DNA from: MESE01 sp036675035
Lineage (GTDB): Bacteria > Pseudomonadota > Gammaproteobacteria > Burkholderiales > Burkholderiaceae_D
Length of the DNA stretch: 23,909 bases
NCBI GenBank assembly: GCA_036675035.1
Contig: JAKFFO010000022.1
Coordinates: 1-23,909 of the forward strand
Direction: 5' to 3'
The translations under genes and the position numbers were made by a program. Shown piece by piece: positions 16,336 to 23,909 of this stretch (the first letter of the stretch is position 1; the number at the start of each line of letters is the position of its first letter). A model generated the notes under the pieces. The model worked only from the letters and a program-made list of their open reading frames with translations, made no database searches and had not been told where the DNA came from.

Positions 16336-16380
16336 GTCGGAAGGCGCTGCGCTTTTCCGACCTACGCTTTTTCGACCTAC
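16336..16380 (-). repeat. REP-like unit, inverted copy 2, with a 15-base tandem duplication
   Basis: Bases 16336-16365 are the reverse complement of the unit at 16217-16246 with one mismatch in 30. Its last 15 bases (GCTTTTCCGACCTAC, 16351-16365) are repeated immediately at 16366-16380 with one change. The inverted pair is 89 bases apart, like a two-unit REP cluster. No nearby transposase is visible. Confidence 0.8.
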
Positions 16381-16527
16381 TCTCTACGCTCTATTCAGAA
16401 TTCTGTAGTTACTAACCATTGAGTATCGGAAACGCGCAACATCTTCCGCCGTATGGCTGCATTTCACTCCCTGAAAATGCGGCTTCATCGCATTCCGCTA
16501 CCGCCCCGATTAGCGCCTGACCACAAT

Positions 16528-16554
16528 GCTCCCATCGACTTATCGAATGGGAGC
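16528..16554 (+). promoter_or_regulatory. Hairpin that hides the ribosome binding site of the DUF2306 gene
   Basis: GCTCCCAT-CGA (16528-16538) pairs with TCG-(A)-ATGGGAGC (16543-16554): 11 bp with one bulged A and a CTTA loop. The GGGAG Shine-Dalgarno (16549-16553), six bases before the ATG at 16560, is wholly inside the 3' arm. There is no T run after it, so it is not an intrinsic terminator. It would block ribosome binding unless opened by heat, a protein, or translation. Confidence 0.65.
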
Positions 16555-16559
16555 ACGTC

Positions 16560-16937
16560 ATGTTATTTACGCCAGTCATCCTGATACATACCGCCGCCGC
16601 CCTGCTCGCGCTGCTGCTCGGCGGCGCCACGCTCGCAATGCAAAAAGGCACCCGCCGGCACAAGATACTTGGCCGTACATGGGTGGTGGCGATGCTGGTC
16701 ACGGCCACCGTATCGTTCTGGATAAAACGCTCCGGCGATTTTTCGCCGATTCACATACTGTCGGTCGCCACTCTGGTCGGACTCGGCCTGTCGATCTACG
16801 CGATCATGCACGGCAAGATCACCGCCCACCGGCGCGGGATGCTGGCAGTCTATGTCAGCCTGGCCATCGCCGGCATTTTTACGCTGCTGCCGCAGCGCCG
16901 TCTCGGTTACCTGGTATGGCATGCAGCCGGACTTTAA
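16560..16937 (+). CDS. DUF2306-type four-helix membrane protein
   Basis: The 125-residue product is almost all membrane: hydrophobic segments at about 4-26, 39-55, 63-81 and 93-110, with the short basic link QKGTRRHKILGRTW (28-41) and HGKITAHRRG (84-93). The His and Arg in these links and the overall layout match DUF2306 proteins. The family's function is not known to me. The start is supported by GGGAG at six bases, which is buried in a hairpin. It is the first gene of an apparent operon: 25 bases later comes the 2TM gene, then LytS and LytTR genes. It may sense or modulate something for that system, but this is inference from position only. Confidence 0.8.
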   Translation: MLFTPVILIHTAAALLALLLGGATLAMQKGTRRHKILGRTWVVAMLVTATVSFWIKRSGDFSPIHILSVATLVGLGLSIYAIMHGKITAHRRGMLAVYVSLAIAGIFTLLPQRRLGYLVWHAAGL

Positions 16938-16962
16938 GCACACCAGACGCACTAAGGAAATC

Positions 16963-17247
16963 ATGATGGAAAACACACCTCACTACCGCGATGCCAAACG
17001 GCACGTCGAACGCAAGCTCGGCTTTTATATCCACATGTCGGTCTACGTCATGGTCAACACCGGGCTGATCACCATCAACATGCTGGGCACCCCCGACAAG
17101 CCATGGGCGTTGTTCCCGTTATTCGGCTGGGGAATCGGGTTACTATTTCATGGGCTCGCGGTTTTTCTGCACGCGCCCGGCGCGGCCTGGAAGCAGCGCA
17201 TGATCGACAACGAAATGAAAAAACGCCCCGGCACAAGAACAGAATGA
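16963..17247 (+). CDS. Small 2TM-domain membrane protein
   Basis: The 94-residue product has the 2TM-domain layout: an N-terminal amphipathic stretch (YRDAKRHVERKLGFYIHM), helix one (about 20-40, SVYVMVNTGLITIN), a short loop with Pro-Trp (GTPDKPWALFP), helix two (about 48-66), and a basic tail (WKQRMIDNEMKKRPG). AAGGA lies four bases before the ATG at 16963; the next codon is also ATG. Its TGA overlaps the ATG of the histidine kinase gene (ATGA), so the two are translationally coupled. As I recall, 2TM domains occur in several protein contexts including histidine kinases. Here the domain is a separate polypeptide, which suggests a partner or sensor subunit for the kinase. Confidence 0.8.
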   Translation: MMENTPHYRDAKRHVERKLGFYIHMSVYVMVNTGLITINMLGTPDKPWALFPLFGWGIGLLFHGLAVFLHAPGAAWKQRMIDNEMKKRPGTRTE

Positions 17248-18335
17248 ATTTGTCTTTCTCCTCCGTATCACATCCCGAGGCGCATCCCTACCCAAGGCTG
17301 CGCCGGTTTGCAATCGATGCCGCGATCACCACCGTATTCAATGTGGCAATCGCGATCATCCTCACCTATGTGATCCACGTGCATGGCAACTTGCTCGTCA
17401 ACCTGACCATCTCGCTGTGCATCGGCACGCTGGCGGTTACCTTCATCGATGGCGGCCGCCTGCTTCTGTGGGGCCTGGAAAAACCGCCGAAACTGCCATT
17501 CTTCGCATTGTTGGCCGTTGGGCTACCGGCCGCTCTGCAACTGGGCAACATCATTGCGACACAGATAACCGGCGTGCCGACGGAACATTTTCCGACAACG
17601 CGATATCGCGACCCGACCAGCTACATCGTGCTCACGCTGCTGGTCAGCCTGTTCATCACCTGGTTTTTCTGGAACCGCACCACGCTCGCACACTTGAGAG
17701 CCGCTGCTGAAGCGCAGAAGGCGCGCGCCGCTGCGATCGAGAAACAGGCGATGCAGGCGCAACTGCAGCTTTTGCAGGCGCAGATCGAGCCGCACATGCT
17801 GTTCAACACGCTGGCCAATCTGCAAAGCCTGATTTCAATCGACCCGCCGCGCGCGCAGCACATGCTCGATCATCTGATCCGCTATCTGCGCGCAACCTTG
17901 TCATCGTCGCGCGCCGACCAAACCACGCTGGCGCACGAATTCGCGCTGATGGAAGCGTATCTCGGATTGATGTCGGTGCGGATGGGCGCGCGCCTGACGT
18001 ACAAACTGAATCTGCCCGATGGCCTGGCCGCAATCAAGGTGCCGCCGATGCTGCTGCAACCGCTGATCGAAAACGCGATCAAGCACGGCCTGGAGCCCAA
18101 GATAGACGGCGGCCATATCGATATCAAAGCAGTGCGGGATGCCCGAACGCTATCCATCTCGGTCGCCGATACCGGCCTCGGACTCGATTTCGACGGCGAT
18201 CACGGCACGCAGCTCGGCCTGGTAAATATTCGCGAGCGGCTGCAGGTACTGTACGGTGATGCCGCCTCGGTAACGCTGGAACCCAATACACCCAACGGCG
18301 CAATTGCCAAAATCAAACTTCCCTTGCCATCATGA
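17244..18335 (+). CDS. LytS/YehU-type sensor histidine kinase
   Basis: The 363-residue protein has four predicted membrane helices (about 23-44, 50-77, 84-106 and 126-144), a coiled coil (about 148-183), and then the His_kinase domain of the LytS class. Its QIEPHMLFNTLANLQSLI motif places the phosphorylated His at 184. The ATPase part has MLLQPLIENAIKHGLEP (Asn277), ADTGLGL (309-314) and GLVNIRERL (325-333). The start is the ATG that overlaps the 2TM stop; longer in-frame starts lie inside the 2TM gene and are not credible. The helices do not look like the long 5TM LytS sensor. It overlaps the response regulator gene by ATGA. The signal is unknown. Confidence 0.92.
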   Translation: MNLSFSSVSHPEAHPYPRLRRFAIDAAITTVFNVAIAIILTYVIHVHGNLLVNLTISLCIGTLAVTFIDGGRLLLWGLEKPPKLPFFALLAVGLPAALQLGNIIATQITGVPTEHFPTTRYRDPTSYIVLTLLVSLFITWFFWNRTTLAHLRAAAEAQKARAAAIEKQAMQAQLQLLQAQIEPHMLFNTLANLQSLISIDPPRAQHMLDHLIRYLRATLSSSRADQTTLAHEFALMEAYLGLMSVRMGARLTYKLNLPDGLAAIKVPPMLLQPLIENAIKHGLEPKIDGGHIDIKAVRDARTLSISVADTGLGLDFDGDHGTQLGLVNIRERLQVLYGDAASVTLEPNTPNGAIAKIKLPLPS

Positions 18336-19123
18336 CCGACATTCACGCGCTGGTAGCAGAAGACGAACCGATCCTGGCCGCTGCATTGGTACAGGCGCTG
18401 CAGCGATTGTGGCCGGAACTGGCGATTGATGCAGTGGCGTCGAACGGAGTAGAGGCGGTCGAAAAAGCACTGGCGCTGAAACCGGATGTTCTTTTCCTGG
18501 ATATCAAGATGCCCGGAAAAACCGGGCTGGAAGCGGCACAGGAACTGGCCGAGGACTGGCCGGAGGCCGCGCCGTTCCCGCTGGTCGTATTCGTTACCGC
18601 ATACGACGAATACGCATTGCAGGCGTTCGAGCAGGCCGCCGCCGATTACGTGCTCAAGCCGGTCAGCGACGAGCGGCTGGCAAAAACGGTGGACCGACTG
18701 AAGGCACGTCTGGCGCAACACCAGGAGCGCAGCGGCGAACTGGAACGCATTGTCGATCAATTGCGCGCGCTCACACCTTCGGCCGGTCCGGCCGGCGAAC
18801 GCCTGACGATGATCCGCGCGGCGGTAGGCAGCCAGATCCGGCTGATCCCGGTCGGCGATGTGATTTATTTTGAAGCGGCCGACAAGTACGTCAACGTCGT
18901 GACAGCCGACAGCGAATCGCTGATTCGGGTCAGCCTGAAGGAATTGTTGCCGCAGCTGGACGGCAGCCAGTTCTGGCAAATCCACCGCGGCACGATCGTC
19001 AACGTGAACTGGATGGATGCGGCGATACGCGACGAGTCGGGCAAGCTATCGGTCAAGCTGCGCGAGCGGAAAGAGAAGCTGCCGGTAAGCCGGGTGTTCG
19101 CACATCTGTTCAGACAGATGTAG
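18332..19123 (+). CDS. LytTR-family response regulator
   Basis: The 263-residue product has an N-terminal receiver domain with the acidic pair Glu10/Asp11, phospho-acceptor Asp57 (PDVLFLDIKMPGKTG), Thr89 and Lys109 (YVLKPV). The C-terminal LytTR DNA-binding domain (about 160-260) contains DVIYFEAADKYVNVV, RVSLKELLPQL and FWQIHRGTIVNV. Such regulators bind as dimers to imperfect direct repeats. It is translationally coupled to the kinase gene and is the natural output of that kinase. Targets cannot be seen; the promoter of its own operon is one possibility. Confidence 0.95.
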   Translation: MTDIHALVAEDEPILAAALVQALQRLWPELAIDAVASNGVEAVEKALALKPDVLFLDIKMPGKTGLEAAQELAEDWPEAAPFPLVVFVTAYDEYALQAFEQAAADYVLKPVSDERLAKTVDRLKARLAQHQERSGELERIVDQLRALTPSAGPAGERLTMIRAAVGSQIRLIPVGDVIYFEAADKYVNVVTADSESLIRVSLKELLPQLDGSQFWQIHRGTIVNVNWMDAAIRDESGKLSVKLRERKEKLPVSRVFAHLFRQM

Positions 19124-19140
19124 ATCTGAGAGTTGGTTTT

Positions 19141-19183
19141 CTCCCCTCGCCCGCAGGCGGGAGAGGGGTCGGGGGAGAGGGAG
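19141..19183 (+). repeat. 43-base dispersed repeat, copy 1
   Basis: CTCCCCTCGCCCGCAGGCGG starts a 43-base unit that also contains GGGAGAGGGG and GGGGGAGAGGGAG. Its reverse complement occurs at 19330-19372 with a single mismatch. Units of this look are common between genes in GC-rich proteobacteria. It starts 18 bases after the LytTR gene, and its own CCCTCGCCCGC / GGCGGGAG halves can form a hairpin, so it may also end transcription. Confidence 0.8.
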
Positions 19184-19192
19184 ATCGTCAGG

Positions 19193-19270
19193 ATGAATAG
19201 CGTCTGCCACTGTAACGACGTCCGCTTCGAACTGACATGCGCACTGCAAATGAAGTTTCGCAGGCGTTGA
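19193..19270 (+). pseudogene. Possible remnant of a GFA/CENP-V-type gene start
   Basis: Between the two inverted 43-base repeats is a 25-codon frame that starts MNSVCHCNDVRFEL. Cys-His-Cys-x2-Val-Arg-Phe-Glu is the typical start of the glutathione-dependent formaldehyde-activating (GFA/CENP-V) fold. The frame then meets a TGA with no recognisable continuation in the next 60 bases. GGGAG lies about nine bases before the ATG. It may be a decayed gene trimmed between repeats, or a coincidence over about ten residues; confidence is low. Confidence 0.3.
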
Positions 19271-19329
19271 AACCTTTCAATCAGCGAGGCCATGCACTTG
19301 GTCAAATTACCGCGTACCTTATTGGCGGC

Positions 19330-19372
19330 CTCCCTCTCCCCCGGCCCCTCTCCCGCCTGCGGGCGAGGGGAG
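19330..19372 (-). repeat. 43-base dispersed repeat, inverted copy 2
   Basis: This is the reverse complement of 19141-19183 with one mismatch in 43. The pair faces inward across 146 bases that hold the possible GFA remnant. It ends 33 bases before the stop of the minus-strand zinc-ribbon gene. Confidence 0.8.
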
Positions 19373-19405
19373 CAAGGATGACTCGCAGTTCAACCGCGAC
19401 CTCGA

Positions 19406-19786
19406 TCAGCTTTTGGCCCCACCCTTCTTCGCCATTCCTTCCAGATGAATCCGCCGCGCTTCCGCTTTCTTTGCCCTCTCAACCGCGCGGCATGATCGGC
19501 ACAGAACCGCGTCGCTGTTGATGTTGGCCTTCACTTCTTCATACCACCATTTTTGCTGTTCGGCCGGCCAGACTTCTTCTGTCGCGCAGTTGCGGCACAC
19601 CACGATCCGATCGACATAAAACCTCGGCAGGAATCCATATGTATTGTTGTGCGCCAATTGCGCGGGATCGGCCATCACAGCGCCGGCCGGCGGTTTGTCG
19701 TGGCATGTATCGATCGCAGCGAGCGCCTTTGCCCTTTCAAGCCGGCTCAGCTCTTGACGCTTGCGTTTTCCGATGCGGCTTGTCAT
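19406..19786 (-). CDS. Zinc-ribbon protein of unknown function
   Basis: The 126-residue product has two Cys pairs, CRNC (about 64-67) and CRSC (about 96-99), arranged as a zinc ribbon around YVDRIVVCRNCATEEVW and QQKWWYEEVKANINSDAVLCRSC. This resembles the 'probable zinc-ribbon' (zf-trcl-like) family. The N-terminus (MTSRIGKRKRQELSRLERAKAL) and C-terminus (RAKKAEARRIHLEGMAKKGG) are basic and helical, so nucleic-acid binding is possible but unproven. The basic and aromatic composition supports a real small protein rather than an antisense frame. It lies 15 bases after the DUF2269 gene on the same strand, so the two probably share a transcript. Confidence 0.78.
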   Translation of the reverse strand: MTSRIGKRKRQELSRLERAKALAAIDTCHDKPPAGAVMADPAQLAHNNTYGFLPRFYVDRIVVCRNCATEEVWPAEQQKWWYEEVKANINSDAVLCRSCRAVERAKKAEARRIHLEGMAKKGGAKS

Positions 19787-19801
19787 CGTCGATGAGCGCC
19801 C

Positions 19802-20266
19802 CTACTCCGGCTTGACGACCATCAGGTAGATCGCGATCAGCGGCAACACCGATGCGACGGTCCCCGCCACGGTCCATACCGTAGCCAGTCTCCAGTAGCG
19901 GTCGGGAATCGTATCCAGTGAGCCGAGCCGCTCAAGCAGGCGCGCCTGGCTTATCTGCACCGGCAACAAGATCAATGCCCAGATCACACCCGATCCGATC
20001 AGCAGGATATAGCTCCACAGTATCCAGTTGTTGGCTGCGATGCCGCCATATTCCGGGGCAAGCGCATGTCCGGCGCCGAGCAGCAGCACGACTCCGCCGA
20101 CCGTGAAATAAATATCGGTCAGGTTCACCGCGCGGGTCGCAAAGCGAATTACTTCCAGATCGCCGGTCCTGTCGGCCAGCACTTTCCAGAAAGCGCTGAT
20201 GAGGATGTTTCCGACAAAAAGAACCACGCCGAGGAGATGAATGAATTTGATGAACGGGATAGACAT
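19802..20266 (-). CDS. DUF2269-type membrane protein
   Basis: The 154-residue product begins MSIPFIKFIHLLGVVLFVGN, typical of the DUF2269 family of integral membrane proteins. About four hydrophobic helices are seen (about 5-25, 50-67, 81-103 and 126-150), with conserved-looking His10 and Trp27. The ATG at 20266 has GGAAAG upstream and fits the family length. A longer in-frame start at 20380 would add a non-hydrophobic, Arg- and Cys-rich leader and is unlikely. Function unknown. Its neighbour downstream is the zinc-ribbon gene; upstream, the DUF1499 gene is divergent. Confidence 0.82.
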   Translation of the reverse strand: MSIPFIKFIHLLGVVLFVGNILISAFWKVLADRTGDLEVIRFATRAVNLTDIYFTVGGVVLLLGAGHALAPEYGGIAANNWILWSYILLIGSGVIWALILLPVQISQARLLERLGSLDTIPDRYWRLATVWTVAGTVASVLPLIAIYLMVVKPE

Positions 20267-20363
20267 GGCGACTTTCCGGTTAATGGACGGGTGATGCCGG
20301 TTCGGTAAATGGCGGGTAGCGACCACGCACCGACAATCGACGCTCCGGTTATAAATAAAGCGC

Positions 20364-20390
20364 CCGGGAAAGAATCGCATCGATTCCCGG
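20364..20390. repeat. Hairpin in the DUF2269/DUF1499 divergent gap
   Basis: GAATCG (20372-20377) and CGATTC (20381-20386) form a 6-bp stem with a three-base loop. An alternative pairing CCGGGA (20364-20369) with TCCCGG (20385-20390) widens it. On the minus strand it is about 100 bases before the DUF2269 ATG. Its role is unclear. Confidence 0.4.
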
Positions 20391-20463
20391 CTATTCTAGC
20401 AACCACGTCGCGCGACCGGCGGCCGGATGCATGAAATGTTGCGCGAAGACAGCAGGTTCGCTC

Positions 20464-20472
20464 TGATATGAT
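20464..20472 (+). promoter_or_regulatory. Extended -10 promoter candidate of the DUF1499 gene
   Basis: TGATATGAT matches an extended -10 (TGn-TATGAT) 33 bases before the ATG at 20506. No good -35 is present at 17 bases, as is usual for extended -10 promoters. Confidence 0.5.
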
Positions 20473-20505
20473 CGCCTTCATGATGCACCATCTGACGGAG
20501 ACCCC

Positions 20506-20991
20506 ATGATAAAAACCCTCGGCACGATAGCGATTATTATCGTAATCGGCTTGCCCATCGCGCTATTGGTTGCAGGACAACTCAACCTGTTAAGCGGCCG
20601 CCGTCCGCCGGACCTCGGCGTCAGTGACGGCAAGCTCAAGCCGCCGCGCGCGGACGCATGGAATACCGTTTCCAGCCAGGCGGCGCTGCATCCGCACACT
20701 GAATATCACGCGATCGCTCCACTCACCTACCAAGGCGACGGCAAGGCCGCATTCGCAAAACTGACATCGATCGTCCGTGCGAAAAAAGGCGTGAACGTCA
20801 TTACCGCAGAGCCCGGTTACCTGTACGCGGAATTCCAGACCAAATGGCTCAAGTTCGTCGATGACGTCGAGTTCATGCTGGATGAACCGGCCGGCGTGAT
20901 CCACATGCGTTCGGCATCGCGGCTGGGGCGCAAGGATTTTGGCGTCAACCGGATGAGGCTGGAGGCGATTCGGAGGAAGTTTAATCAGTGA
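20506..20991 (+). CDS. DUF1499-type membrane-anchored protein
   Basis: The 161-residue product has one N-terminal membrane helix (about 5-27, TLGTIAIIIVIGLPIALLVAG) and then a soluble domain. RPPDLGVSDGKLKPPRADAWNTVSSQA (from residue 33) is the usual DUF1499 opening: 'LG..DGKL.PCP..pNcVSSQA', here with Ala-Asp-Ala-Trp where Cys-Pro and Asn-Cys are often seen. It ends with EFQTKWLKFVDDVEFMLDEP and HMRSASRLGRKDFGVNRMR, which are strongly typical. GGAG lies five bases before the ATG. It stands alone. Family function is unknown. Confidence 0.88.
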   Translation: MIKTLGTIAIIIVIGLPIALLVAGQLNLLSGRRPPDLGVSDGKLKPPRADAWNTVSSQAALHPHTEYHAIAPLTYQGDGKAAFAKLTSIVRAKKGVNVITAEPGYLYAEFQTKWLKFVDDVEFMLDEPAGVIHMRSASRLGRKDFGVNRMRLEAIRRKFNQ

Positions 20992-21108
20992 TTCTTCTGT
21001 TGGTGCGCGGACCATTAGTGCGCGGTGCGGGCCCGTCAAACTTCAAGCACATTCGGACACGCACGAGCCTTGGTTAAAGGCTAGCAGCGGAGCATATTGA
21101 TGCCTCCG

Positions 21109-21190
21109 ACCCCCTCCCTAACCCTCCCCCTTACAGTGGGAGGGGACTCGGCCCCTTCCCTCTGTAAGGGGGAAGGCTGGGATGGGGGTA
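21109..21190. repeat. 82-base palindromic repeat element
   Basis: This is an imperfect inverted repeat with a perfect core: TCCCCCTTACAG (21125-21136) pairs with CTGTAAGGGGGA (21162-21173). Outer arms (ACCCCCTCCCTAACCC against GGCTGGGATGGGGGT) and inner arms (GGGAGGGG against CCCCTTCCC) also match in part. It lies in the 362-base gap between the DUF1499 gene and the three-helix membrane gene; apart from a short direct repeat of GTGCGCGG near 21004, nothing else is seen there. The type is common as a dispersed intergenic repeat in proteobacteria. Confidence 0.75.
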
Positions 21191-21353
21191 GTGCCCGTCA
21201 ACTCATAACGGAAATGGCGGCAATCCATATCAACCGACTACGGAATCAGCAATAAAAGAGATCCGCCGGCCACAACACGGCCCAGGCAAACTAGGCAAAC
21301 CAGCCAATCCGATTCCCCAACAGCGGAATTTCCCCGCTTACCCCCTCACCCGC

Positions 21354-21770
21354 TCACAACCTCAACTGCTGCGAAGCAAACACCGCCAGCGGCAGCAGCG
21401 CGATCACCGACGTTGAAAATATCCGGACCGTGCTCCCGATCTGGCGGCGCTCGAACCACGCTGCCATCATCAGTGTAAACAGTGCGTACAAGCCAATGAA
21501 CCACAGCAGTCCCTCGGCGCCAAGCGCATCGATCGCGAGCTTGGTGTACATCGCCACAAATGCGGTCGCGACGCCGATGCACAGGAGCGCGACCATATAG
21601 ATAATGACGTGCCTGCCGCTCATGCGCGCGGGGCGCTTGTCCTTCAGCATCGCCTCTCGGTGCAGGTTCACGTCACGTTGCAGCAGAAAGATCAGTAACG
21701 GATCGACTTGCGTGTACTGTACGACACCCACCGATGCGGCGGCCAGCAAGTCCTCGCGTTTCACAGTCAT
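21354..21770 (-). CDS. Three-helix membrane protein, family not recognised
   Basis: The 138-residue product begins with a soluble helical segment (MTVKREDLLAAASVGVVQYT, then QVDPLLIFLLQRDVNLHREA), similar in style to the short N-terminal helices of DUF2157-like proteins. It is followed by three membrane helices at about 54-76, 87-105 and 115-133. AAGGAG lies eight bases before the ATG at 21770; a longer upstream frame is Cys- and Arg-rich and not credible. The length and hydrophobic pattern support a real gene, but I cannot name a family. It stands between a palindromic repeat and a gap full of inverted repeats. Confidence 0.68.
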   Translation of the reverse strand: MTVKREDLLAAASVGVVQYTQVDPLLIFLLQRDVNLHREAMLKDKRPARMSGRHVIIYMVALLCIGVATAFVAMYTKLAIDALGAEGLLWFIGLYALFTLMMAAWFERRQIGSTVRIFSTSVIALLPLAVFASQQLRL

Positions 21771-21801
21771 GGTTCGCTCCTTCGTCCTAAATGTACACAC
21801 C

Positions 21802-21967
21802 GTTCCGATGGAACCGCCGCACCAGATACGACAGCGCAATGTCCCGCCCCGGCATGAAGCCGGGGACGAACGGAACACACATGAAATGGCCGACCAGCTC
21901 ACAACCCGGATTTTCGGATTTCCGGTCGCTATTCCTGCTCAATCAGGAAATTCCGAAGCAAGACCGG
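21802..21967. repeat. Cluster of three inverted repeats in the gene-free gap before glnS
   Basis: In the 396-base gap 21771-22166 three separate hairpins stand close together: GTTCC/GGAAC at 21802-21814, CCCCGGC/GCCGGGG at 21847-21865, and a nested pair with outer CCGGTC/GACCGG (21922-21927, 21962-21967) and inner TTCCTG/CAGGAA (21932-21937, 21944-21949). No gene is seen here. They may be repeat remnants or leader structures. Confidence 0.55.
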
Positions 21968-22051
21968 CCGAGGCGCTGATGGAATGCCGCTTCACCGCAT
22001 TATGAAAAATCGCCCTACTCGATATTTAACCGATGTTCAATCCCCAAGAGA

Positions 22052-22078
22052 GTGAGATAAATCAAGCATTTACCTCAC
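22052..22078. promoter_or_regulatory. 27-bp operator-like dyad upstream of glnS
   Basis: GTGAGATAAAT (22052-22062), a five-base spacer CAAGC, and ATTTACCTCAC (22068-22078) form an inverted repeat with one mismatch in 11 bp. It is 88 bases before the glnS ATG. There is no T run, so it resembles a dimeric regulator site rather than a terminator. Possible but weak -10 sequences (TAAAAT at 22116-22121, with no good -35) lie downstream of it. Confidence 0.45.
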
Positions 22079-22166
22079 ATCGTTATTGCCAGATCAAGCA
22101 CGCTCGCCTCTACGGTAAAATGCGTTCAACCTTTCATTCCTCTATGTATCTTCAAGAACCGACTTC

Positions 22167-23909
<1,743 letters not shown>

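Noticed and set aside
16526..16966. 146-codon plus-strand frame overlapping the DUF2306 gene in another frame
   Set aside because: The DUF2306 frame has four clear membrane helices and a ribosome binding site; the other frame is Arg/His-rich without features.

Overview
The window looks like ordinary chromosome of a betaproteobacterium, most likely Burkholderiales and probably Oxalobacteraceae-like. This is inferred from the gene order rpsP-rimM-trmD-rplS followed by a CoA pyrophosphatase and a CobD/CbiB-type gene, from etfBA followed by a long acyl-CoA dehydrogenase, and from the general look of the proteins and the GC-rich codons. No phage, transposase, CRISPR array, rRNA or tRNA was seen.

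Left part (1-4.7 kb): on the minus strand, a strong promoter at about 3351-3380 drives rpsP-rimM-trmD-rplS (30S protein S16, 30S maturation factor, tRNA m1G37 methyltransferase, 50S protein L19). A clean hairpin terminator follows rplS. Beyond it, still on the minus strand, lie a NudL-type CoA pyrophosphatase and the 5' end of a CobD/CbiB-family gene that runs off the window. A TM2-domain membrane protein is divergent from rpsP, and a secreted DUF4864 protein converges on it.

Middle (4.7-16.2 kb): the minus strand carries etfB-etfA and an acyl-CoA dehydrogenase (electron transfer and acyl-CoA oxidation, with a large hairpin between etfA and the dehydrogenase), a TusA-like protein, alaS overlapping a zinc-ribbon Nudix gene by ATGA, and a glycerophosphodiester phosphodiesterase. 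Divergent on the plus strand is a tight pair: a class III (CaiB/BaiF) CoA-transferase and a gamma-glutamyltransferase-like Ntn hydrolase without a signal peptide.

Right part (16.2-23.9 kb): a plus-strand four-gene set encodes two small membrane proteins (DUF2306 and 2TM) and a LytS/LytTR two-component system. The last three genes are joined by ATGA overlaps, and the first gene's Shine-Dalgarno lies inside a strong hairpin. Next come small accessory genes (zinc ribbon, DUF2269, DUF1499, a three-helix membrane protein) and then glnS, which ends exactly at the window edge. The gaps here hold three unrelated families of palindromic or inverted repeats, nested hairpins, and a 27-bp dyad before glnS.

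No clearly new multi-gene system is visible. The best candidates for something undescribed are the hairpin masking the ribosome binding site of the 2TM/LytS/LytTR operon, the hairpin between etfA and the dehydrogenase, the CoA-transferase/Ntn-hydrolase pair, and the repeat-flanked remnant near 19.2 kb.
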